Source: Bacteroidales bacterium UBA1181 (lineage in GTDB: Bacteria > Bacteroidota > Bacteroidia > Bacteroidales > Paludibacteraceae). From it: a stretch of 64,000 nt of DNA. Location: the NCBI GenBank assembly GCA_002310215.1, contig DBYR01000037.1:34212-98211 (forward strand), written 5' to 3'. The notes under the pieces were generated by a model. That model made no database searches. It was not told where the DNA came from and saw only the letters and a program-made list of their open reading frames with translations. A program made the position numbers and the translations under genes. Positions 27,000 through 35,500 of this stretch are shown in pieces. Positions within the stretch are counted from its first letter, which is position 1; each line of letters begins with the position of its first letter.

Positions 27000-28934
27000 A
27001 TGAAATATAAGTTTTTATTGAGCGTCTTCCTGTTGGGTTCGCAGTGGGCGTTTCCATCGACCTTTACAGTTACGAACACGAACGACGAGGGGGACGGTTC
27101 CCTTCGCGCCGCTGTCTCGCAGGCGAACGCGGAGAGGGGCAAGTCGAGGATCGAATTCTCCCTCCCGGCGGGTGACCAGACCATCAGCCTGAAGTCTTCC
27201 TTGACGATATCCTCCTCGGTCGAGATCGAGGGCTCCGAAGGAATCGTGTTGGAGAACACGGAGGAGAGTTGCATCCTGCTGTGCGATGGCGTGGCGTCAG
27301 GGGATACCATCCTGCTGAGGAACATCGCGATCGGCAGCTCTGTCCTTCAATCGAACCGTGAGCACGCGCAAATCGAGTTGCGTGGCGTGGCGGGCGATGC
27401 CGGTGCGGTATTCGCCTGCGAGGGGGTGAAAATGGATCCTTCCACCTTCCTCACGAACCTCTCGGGTATCGCTCATGTGCAGACGTACGAGTATCCATGG
27501 GCGATTAAGATGACGGATTGCGAGTTGTCCGACGGCTTCTATGGCATTGTGTACGGAAAGTCTCTGGAGCTGAAGAACACGCTGGTGTTTGGCTGTAGGA
27601 CTTCGTTGTCGACCCTCCCGAAGTATGTGGCGGAAAGTGTTGTGATTGATCAGTGTGTGTTTTCTAATATTGATGGGTATACATATGTCTCAGGAAGAAA
27701 AACCCGTCTGAATGATTTTGATTCACGTTCCAGCAGGGCTTTGGTGTTGGCTTGTGCCGCCAATTCTGACATAGAGATAACGAATTGTACATTCGCCGCA
27801 TGCCAAGATATGGCGATAAGGACCTCCAATTCGATGGATGGTTGGAATGTGAAGATAGAAGGATGTCAATTCTATGACATGAAGGATATTACCTTCCCGG
27901 TTGTGGCGTTGACTAAAACCTATGTGGAGGGGGAGACCTATGCGCCTAGTGAAGTGCTTGTATCCGGTAATTACTTTGGCGTGGCACCAAATGGGGAAGC
28001 TATTCCTATTGCGAAAGGTCTTTCGGTGGATGCGGAAAAGGTGACGATAAAGGATAACGTCTTTGGCAATATTTTGGACAGTGTGGCGATCAACGACCTC
28101 GGGTCGGATGATATGCTGGTCGAGAGCAACTATTTCGGAACGGATGCGGAGGGGAATGACCAAGGCGCTTGCGGAATCCGTATATGCTCCATCGACGGGG
28201 AACTGATGGAGATGTTTTACCCGGAGGGTAGGAAACAAAACAAGAGGATCGTGGGTAACACCTTCGCCCAGAAGGGGGCGTTTGGCGTCAAGGTGGACAC
28301 GCTGTCGGTGAGGGCCACGATCTTCGACAATCTCTTCCTCGGGTCCGAACCGGGGGGCAAAGCGATCTGGTATACGGCCGAGAACCACGGCATGGATGCC
28401 CCCGAGTTCTCCGCAAAGGCTTCGGATGGTTCGATTCAGGTGGCTGGCACGGGTATCCCAGGCTCCACGGTACAATTGTACAAGTGTGGGCAAACGCCGC
28501 AGAGCGCCTTCGTCTTCTTGGATTCCGTAAAGGTTGGTGAGGACGGCTCCTTTAGCGCTAATCTTCCGCTCGCTTCTATAGGGGAGGAACAGGATGATAA
28601 CCAAGGGCTTTACCTCTCCGCTACGATGACCGTGCATGACACCGAGGGGAGTGCGACGACAGAGTTGTCAGACCCTGTATACGTGGCGATGTCCACTGGC
28701 GCACAACCGCTTTTGTCGGACGGATCCAATCCTGTGACGGTCGTTACGGACGGTTTCCTGCCTATCGTGAACGCCGGCTTGGCGGTGAAGACGGAAGTGG
28801 TGGACGCTTGGGGAAGACGATTCAACCTGCCCGTTTCGGAGACGTTGGATGTCCATGCGCTTCCTATGGGAGTATACATGTTATTCGTTGATTATCAAGA
28901 AGAAACATCCTCCTATAGATTCGTGAAAAGATGA
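27000..28934 (+). CDS. secreted right-handed beta-helix protein with T9SS-type C-terminus
   Basis: 644 residues. A signal peptide (cut near FPS) is followed by FTVTNTNDEGDGSLRAAVSQAN, the start of CSLREA/choice-of-anchor beta-helix proteins, then parallel beta-helix repeats (ITNCTF, IEGCQF, VSGNYFGV, NVFGN, NYFGTDAEGN) to about residue 460 and a carbohydrate-binding-like domain (IQVAGTGIPGSTVQLYK). The end (AWGRRFNLPVSETLDVHALP) resembles a T9SS type A sorting domain. It lies 38 nt after traN on the same strand, so it is probably expressed with the tra genes. Likely a surface adhesin or glycan-binding protein. Confidence 0.78.
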   Translation: MKYKFLLSVFLLGSQWAFPSTFTVTNTNDEGDGSLRAAVSQANAERGKSRIEFSLPAGDQTISLKSSLTISSSVEIEGSEGIVLENTEESCILLCDGVASGDTILLRNIAIGSSVLQSNREHAQIELRGVAGDAGAVFACEGVKMDPSTFLTNLSGIAHVQTYEYPWAIKMTDCELSDGFYGIVYGKSLELKNTLVFGCRTSLSTLPKYVAESVVIDQCVFSNIDGYTYVSGRKTRLNDFDSRSSRALVLACAANSDIEITNCTFAACQDMAIRTSNSMDGWNVKIEGCQFYDMKDITFPVVALTKTYVEGETYAPSEVLVSGNYFGVAPNGEAIPIAKGLSVDAEKVTIKDNVFGNILDSVAINDLGSDDMLVESNYFGTDAEGNDQGACGIRICSIDGELMEMFYPEGRKQNKRIVGNTFAQKGAFGVKVDTLSVRATIFDNLFLGSEPGGKAIWYTAENHGMDAPEFSAKASDGSIQVAGTGIPGSTVQLYKCGQTPQSAFVFLDSVKVGEDGSFSANLPLASIGEEQDDNQGLYLSATMTVHDTEGSATTELSDPVYVAMSTGAQPLLSDGSNPVTVVTDGFLPIVNAGLAVKTEVVDAWGRRFNLPVSETLDVHALPMGVYMLFVDYQEETSSYRFVKR

Positions 28935-28992
28935 TTTCTCACTCCCGGCTAAGATGTTGAATTAGAAGACATAAATTTCACACTCAAATATC

Positions 28993-29457
28993 ATGAAACA
29001 CACGCCCCATATCATGACGGTGCTCCTCCTCATAGAGATGGTGCCTTGTCATATTTTACCTCTGATTATGCCGCTGCTTATTGTCGGTGTGCCATTGGTC
29101 AATTTCACAAAAAGGTTGCCGGCGTTTGAGGAATGGAACGTGGAATGTGCGGAAGAGATAAATCGTAAGATCCTTTATGCGAGCGTGTTATGCCTCTTGT
29201 CGGGTATAGGCTTGTTTATCAAACTCATCAGCAAATTGTTGATGGTCATGCATTGGCCCTTCGGACATAGCATGGCTGCGGTAGGTCTTTCCATCGCTGC
29301 CGTGGCGGCCATCCTGTTGCTGTGTTTGTCGATTTCCGTCTGTAGGAATGAGGCTGGCAAAGTGATCCCTTGGAAGATGGACATCGTCTGGGCGCTCTTC
29401 TCTTTGATCTATTGCATGTTGAATTTACATGTCATCTTTCCCGAACTATTGCTTTGA
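28993..29457 (+). CDS. hypothetical small membrane protein
   Basis: 154 residues with four probable membrane segments (about 7-35, 57-80, 92-115, 128-150). No family recognised. It follows the beta-helix gene by 58 nt on the same strand. Confidence 0.6.
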   Translation: MKHTPHIMTVLLLIEMVPCHILPLIMPLLIVGVPLVNFTKRLPAFEEWNVECAEEINRKILYASVLCLLSGIGLFIKLISKLLMVMHWPFGHSMAAVGLSIAAVAAILLLCLSISVCRNEAGKVIPWKMDIVWALFSLIYCMLNLHVIFPELLL

Positions 29458-29459
29458 CA

Positions 29460-29486
29460 AGGGTGACGCAAGTGCGATGCGTCTCC
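29460..29486 (+). terminator. possible terminator after the tra-linked genes
   Basis: GGGTGACGCA and TGCGTCTCCC form a stem with a 7-nt loop directly after the membrane protein stop. No long T run follows, so it is uncertain. Confidence 0.45.
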
Positions 29487-29553
29487 CCTTTAGGGAATTG
29501 CTAAAAATCCGTAACAAATACGCCCAATCATTCCCCGACAAACATCTTTTTCA

Positions 29554-29561
29554 TATCTTTG
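29554..29561 (+). promoter_or_regulatory. promoter -7 box before the two unknown genes
   Basis: TATCTTTG, a strong TAnnTTTG match, 30 nt before the next ATG. No clear -33 TTTG. Confidence 0.55.
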
Positions 29562-29591
29562 TGAAGCGGGGAAGCAAAAAAACATACCCCG

Positions 29592-30152
29592 ATGATTAAA
29601 CAAAAGAATAAAATGTTAGACATTTCAACAGGAAGATTTATCCTTAACGAAACAGAGGGTTGGGAGATATCTCCGTTTTTCACGAGAAGCGACCTTATGG
29701 AATCCTCATTTTGGAGAATGAGCCAAGGGAACACGCAAAACACAAGGAGCAACGCAAAGAATCTACATATCAACAAGATAACCATCGACGAATACGTTTT
29801 TTCCATGGAGATACACATGGGGAGGAACGACTTCATCGACGAGATAACACTTCGGTCGGAAAGAGCCTCGGAAATCCAACAATGGTCCGGGAGGCCTGGA
29901 TGGGAAGCCATCGCGAAGGAAGAGAAGCAAATTCATGAAGAGTTTCTGAGAAAAGCGACATCCCTCCCCACTCTGTTCACCACGGACAAAGACGAACAGA
30001 CAATCGAGACAAACTGGGGAAGCATATCCTCGATAATGGACCTATCATCCGAACCGGACATCCGCATCTCTATCCGTTACAGAAACCTATCGGCGGCAGA
30101 AAAAGAGAAATATCTGTCATTAGGGAGGAAATATCTGCATGGGGAGAAATAG
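29592..30152 (+). CDS. hypothetical cytoplasmic protein
   Basis: 186 residues with no signal or membrane segment. The ending, with NWGSISSIMDLSSEPDIRISIRY, resembles a group of small Bacteroidetes proteins that end in a 'WG.i.S..D..s....I.I.Y' strand pair and are often found next to secreted or polymorphic proteins; the function of the group is unknown to me. It overlaps the next gene by 14 nt. A start at 29613 is also possible. Confidence 0.68.
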   Translation: MIKQKNKMLDISTGRFILNETEGWEISPFFTRSDLMESSFWRMSQGNTQNTRSNAKNLHINKITIDEYVFSMEIHMGRNDFIDEITLRSERASEIQQWSGRPGWEAIAKEEKQIHEEFLRKATSLPTLFTTDKDEQTIETNWGSISSIMDLSSEPDIRISIRYRNLSAAEKEKYLSLGRKYLHGEK

Positions 30153-31599
30153 TCCACATATCAAAACCGCCTCCGAGCGGCAAGGGGGAGACAAATACCC
30201 GGGCATAGACACCTACGAGTACACGACGTTGAGGAAAGGCGCAAAAATATGCGCTCTCGTAGCCTACTACGGAAACGGGAGGATGAAACCGTGTGAGTTC
30301 TACTTCCCGAACAAGGTGTTAGCCGAGGTGGGGTTCAACCCTATCAGACTAAGCAAAGGGCTTCAAATCAGTCCGTGGAAAGACCCTGAAACCGGCGCAT
30401 ACTCCTACCGCACCCGCATCGCGACGTTCACCGTGAAGGAGGATTTCGAGACCGAATACAGCGCGAAAGTATCCGAAAACCCGTCATACGGGGAAGGCGG
30501 CCTCCTGCAATACCACATCCCCAAAGAATACGCGGACAGGTACCTCATCAAGGAACCGGACGACATCTTCCTTCCCGACGCGCAAATCAGCGAAGAGGAG
30601 TACGAGCAAATCATGGAGAGGCACAAACAGATCCTCATCAAACGCAACCTTTTCAGCTACCTGAAGGCAAAAGCGGACACGCTTGACATCCTACAGAGTG
30701 CCACGGAGCAAGAAGAGAAAGAGCGGATGAAACGGAACCTCCAAACGCTCAATCGACACATAGAAGACCTCACCATAGACCTCGCCTACTCGCAAGAGAG
30801 TATCGGAGACATACGCTCGGAGAAATACGACAGGCTCATCACACAACTCGTTGTCGAGACGGAAAGCAGGGAGCAGGAGAATATACTACTGATTAGCAAC
30901 GTGATAGTAGGAAAAGAGATCGAGGAGACGTCGCAAAGACTCAACCAAAACGTCGAGCTCATCCTTGCTCCGTACGAGATGGCGGACGACGCGGGACAAT
31001 TGGCGGAAAACATCACGAAGAAAATCGGTGAATACGAGGACGAACTTTCCCATGGTGGGAAACCAGAAATTGACGTACCCAAACAAAACCTATCCGATTT
31101 TCTCGTCATCAGCCACCTCAACAATCAATGGAAAGAGGTGATGGCAAACACACAACCATCCGCCTACAACTATCAAAACATAGATACGCTCGTCATACAA
31201 AGCCAAAGCGGCCAGCACCAACGCATCTCCATCGAACATTTCTTCACACCGGAATCCGTATCCCTCATAAGGGGGGGCCAGAACGGCAAACTCACCCCGA
31301 GGCTCCATTTCAAGGGGAATGCGCAAACAGCAAAAATCATGATGCGAGGCAACAAGCCACAGATCTATCTTTCACAGACGAAGGAACAACTCGCCCAAAC
31401 ATTCGAACGACTACACCTTACTGCCCCCCAACGGGAGAATATCCTGAAAGGAGAGAGCATACAACTACAACACGGGAGCTTCCGATTAGACGAGGAGATC
31501 AATTGTCTTGTGCCCTGTCCGCACCAAGCGCCGGAGGGGCAACAGAATGCGCTGAAAAACACCTCCCCCAACCAGCAACACAGAGGTCCCACACACTAA
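30139..31599 (+). CDS. hypothetical protein with central coiled coil
   Basis: 486 residues, no signal peptide. The N-terminal globular part (about 20-165) precedes a charged helical, coiled-coil-like stretch (about 180-300) and a C-terminal domain containing GKLTPRLHFKGNAQTAKIMM and LHLTAPQRENILKGESIQL, a pattern reminiscent of DUF3945/DUF4099-like domains in Bacteroidetes mobile elements (weak impression only). It is coupled to the gene before it and meets the next, convergent gene with a 4-nt overlap. Confidence 0.68.
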   Translation: MGRNSPHIKTASERQGGDKYPGIDTYEYTTLRKGAKICALVAYYGNGRMKPCEFYFPNKVLAEVGFNPIRLSKGLQISPWKDPETGAYSYRTRIATFTVKEDFETEYSAKVSENPSYGEGGLLQYHIPKEYADRYLIKEPDDIFLPDAQISEEEYEQIMERHKQILIKRNLFSYLKAKADTLDILQSATEQEEKERMKRNLQTLNRHIEDLTIDLAYSQESIGDIRSEKYDRLITQLVVETESREQENILLISNVIVGKEIEETSQRLNQNVELILAPYEMADDAGQLAENITKKIGEYEDELSHGGKPEIDVPKQNLSDFLVISHLNNQWKEVMANTQPSAYNYQNIDTLVIQSQSGQHQRISIEHFFTPESVSLIRGGQNGKLTPRLHFKGNAQTAKIMMRGNKPQIYLSQTKEQLAQTFERLHLTAPQRENILKGESIQLQHGSFRLDEEINCLVPCPHQAPEGQQNALKNTSPNQQHRGPTH

Positions 31600-32216
31600 C
31601 CCAACATGTTTGAGTAATCTATTTCAGAGAAGATGCTATTCAGGTCAGATGCGCTCTCTTTTTTCCCCTCAGGGTCCACTTGTCTCGGAGAAGCGGAGTC
31701 GTCCATTTCAGTCCCCACGCATATATTTTCCGCCGAGGATGCGGCTTCAGCCTCATGAGTATGTACAGGCGCTTCAGGTGCGGTTTTGGGAGATACTCCC
31801 GCACACAGAAGATCCTCCACGGAATTTCTGTTCTCCTCATCCATTCGGGAGAAGTCGGCATGGGTATCCTCAGGAGAGAAAGCATCGATCACAGGCGTTT
31901 GCCTATCCGTCGACAGGGAAGAGGCATTACGGGAAGAAATAGAGGACGACTTACGGTAATCAATCAAGTCCTCCCATCCGGACGTACTCTCCCTCCCTTT
32001 CGATTCCTTCTTCTTTGACGAGGATTTACGAGAATCGGCAACCGGCGCAGGAGAGTCCGAAACCCTTTCGCGTCTCTTTCTTGCCTCATTCTTAGATATT
32101 TGCGCATCATCCGTCTTCAGGAACTTAAAATAAAGGACAACGCCCAATTCATAAACGCAGAGCGCAACCAAAGCAATCAAAAGGAATTTTACAGTACTAA
32201 CAGACAACAAACACAT
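31596..32216 (-). CDS. hypothetical single-pass membrane protein with disordered tail
   Basis: 206 residues with one N-terminal membrane segment (about 7-31), then a Ser/Lys/Glu-rich, low-complexity cytoplasmic tail. No family recognised. Convergent with the coiled-coil gene. Confidence 0.62.
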   Translation of the reverse strand: MCLLSVSTVKFLLIALVALCVYELGVVLYFKFLKTDDAQISKNEARKRRERVSDSPAPVADSRKSSSKKKESKGRESTSGWEDLIDYRKSSSISSRNASSLSTDRQTPVIDAFSPEDTHADFSRMDEENRNSVEDLLCAGVSPKTAPEAPVHTHEAEAASSAENICVGTEMDDSASPRQVDPEGKKESASDLNSIFSEIDYSNMLG

Positions 32217-32399
32217 ATTTTTCTATTTCAAATCATATTTTACACTTAATCGCCAGAGGACAGAGGGAGGAAAGAAGGTTGTTTCCTATCCGTTCGGCAC
32301 AACTTGTGTCAACACCCCGCAAATATACAAAAATTTATGTTTTTCACCGAAGCATGTGAATTTTTCCACACAACATATTGAAACTTCGAACAAGTTTGA

Positions 32400-32407
32400 T
32401 ACCTTTG
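32400..32407 (+). promoter_or_regulatory. promoter -7 box of the large adhesin gene
   Basis: TACCTTTG, 95 nt before the ATG. It follows an AT-rich region (32217-32400) in which nothing else is evident. Confidence 0.5.
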
Positions 32408-32501
32408 TATGCATGAGGGATGGGTGGTTTTCATCCCCCTGGGCATAACAAGCCTCAAGAATATCAGGGGAGGCCTACCCAACAATAATAAACAGACGGA
32501 T

Positions 32502-35500
32502 ATGAGGAACTGGTTGATAGTACTGATAATGATATTTATTCCTTCCGTATGTCATGCACAGACATGGAATCGTGTGTGGCATGAGGACTTCGGCGTGGTG
32601 GAGGATTCCGTCATCAGAGACTTCCCCGACCCGTCCATGAGCATGCAGGATCATCGGTTCAATGAATGCCACACCATCGAAGACGGATGGTATGGCATCA
32701 TGAACAACACCTGGTGGTCTTTCCGACGCAAATTAAGTCTGAATTGCAGTGGGATGGGAGGCGATCATTTTTACCCGGGGAATGATCATACCGACCCCAA
32801 CAACAAACAGGGGGGAATGTTGGTGGTGAACGTAAACTTCGATTGCATAGGCGTAGACATATACCGGCACACCATCAATTTCGACATTTGCGGGAATAGC
32901 AAATATAAATTAGGGGCATATCTCGCCGATATCTCAAGTGGAGGTTCGCTAAGAACCCCAATCCTAACGATGCTGGTAGTCAACGTAAAAGACCCCGCAA
33001 ACCCCGACACCATAGCCACCGCCGATATATCCACCAGCACAATTTGGGGATGGGCGGATGGCTCATCAAATCCACACATGGATAGAACAGATGAATGGAA
33101 CTACAACGAAGTGGAATTCGATGTCCAAGCCGGGGACGTGTTGCAGCTCGTCATTGTAAACCAACAACAAGGAGGTGGCGGTAACGACTTCGCCCTCGAC
33201 GACATTGAGCTCTATCGCTGGGATCAAAATGAAGCACCTAAGCCTGCCATCGACGTGAAGCGATCCTATAAGTTGACGGAGGGCGGAAACGGTTGTACCC
33301 CCGAAGCCATCTATAATGTTTCGAACGACATCATCCCAGACTGGAAACAAATCTATGACCACATCTACTGCCTATGGCAAGTTTCAACCGATGGAGGATT
33401 CCAATGGCAAGACATAGATTCTGAGAGCGGGGAGGAGAAGACAAGCATGAGCCGTGACATCAACCAACAGACGGCCACAGAGATGTACAGACTGGTCATC
33501 ACAGGCGGGAATACAATCGGAGACGCAGAAGCCGAAGCGCGCCACATCGGCGCCACAGGCGGGCCTTCCAATGGATGTGCCTACTACACCATCTCCAACA
33601 CCATCGCATCCGTCAAACCAACACCTGAAGAGGTCGTTCCGCCGGCTGAATTAAACATCAACAATACGGCATGGCATAGGGCCGAACTGGATGTCGATTG
33701 CAAGAACTCAACCGACCAATACACCATCGACCTCACTGAGGACGATTGGAGTAACACCCAACATGTACGCCTCTGGCAATATTCGACAGACATGGCGCAG
33801 AGTTGGCAAACCCTTCCCGACAATCAGACCAGCATAACCTTCGACAAAACACTCGGCAGGAATGTTTATTACCGGGTCGTGATGGCTAAAACCCAGGAGG
33901 TGGCGGAGCAAGTGGCAAAGAACGGCTATCCCGACAACCCGTGCGAAAAGTTCTATTACATCACGGACACCACTCTCTTCACTTGCATAAAGAACTGTGA
34001 CAAACCCGAATTCGATGTTCCAAACAGTAGCGGATTCAAAGTATCACCCACCAACCCAAGGGAATGGAATCGGACCACATGCTTCAAATCCCCTACCACA
34101 GAGTGGGAAGTGGTTCAGACCAACAACGCACCTATCGACAGCATACACTGGTACATCAGAGGCAACAAGGAGGCAGACTGGCAACTCATACCAGGAGAAA
34201 GCAATCTGAAGCTTATCCACGAGCAAACCTACGACACGACCCAAGTGCTGTTCCTCGCATGGAGCGAGGAGTGCGTGTCCGACACCTTCATCTTCACGGT
34301 AGAGACGATCCTCCTGCATCCGGAACTATCCCCAATGCCCGACAAGGCATGCGAGGGAGCGGACATAACCCTCACCGCAATCAACACCAACCCTAACTTG
34401 CCTGTCGGAGGATGGGCGGTGCTCGAACGCTCCTACGACGGAGTAAGCTTCGAAGACGTCGCGGGAGGAGAAACCGGGCAGGAGAACTATCACAGCAATC
34501 CGTTCAACCTCACCTACCAGATTCCTCTCTCGCAGAATAACGCCACAAACTCAACCTACTACTATCGCGTCAGAATGAGGGAATCCGACGCATGCTCTTG
34601 GGCCTACTCCAACATCGTGACCGTCAGCATAGAGAAGCCGAACACCTTCACGTTGGACGACATACCACAAAACGTCTGCGTCGGCGGTACCGTGCAACTG
34701 AACGCTAACGTGACCCTCCGCCCAAGCAACACCTTCGCTTGGCTACGCAACGGAGACACGCTCTCCACCACGGAACTAAGCCTTGTGGACATACCAGAGG
34801 ATTCCACCACCTACATCTTCGTGTTAGAGGACGAACTCTGCGCAACCATGAAGGACACGATAACATCCGTCACCTTACTCCCCGACTCCATCCATCTGAG
34901 CACGATGAAGGATAGCCTGTGCAGCGGAGACGAAGCGACCCTATACGTCACACGTAAGGACAACGGCATACCGCTCATTTGGGAGTACTCGACCGATAGC
35001 ATGCAGACATTCAACGAACTGACCGCCGTCGGTGACACCATCACCGAACCAGTCTTAGCACCCACCTACTTCAGGGCCAGGACAGACGGCTCATCATGCC
35101 AGATCATCTACTCCGACACGGTATTCATCTACACGGAGAAACGGGTGGAAGTGGAGATCGACCAATTGCCAGATACAATCTGCGACGGTGTGGAAGTGAA
35201 CCTGACCGCCCGCGCGGAGATTGATTCCACCCTCAACACCTACACTTGGGTCGTGAATGAAGACACCCTCAGGAATGTGCAGAAGTTTGACATCTCAGAG
35301 GTGCCACTTATCGCCACCACCTACCGATTCGTCGTGTTCGGCAACCTATGTCCGCCACAGGAGGACACCACCCATACCGTGGTCTACACGGAGCATGGCG
35401 TGGAGATCGAGATCGACAAGGACACCGTCTGCGAGGGCGAGACCGTCCGAGTGACGGCAGAGTACGACTACAACGCCACTGTGGTATGGCAACGCACCTA

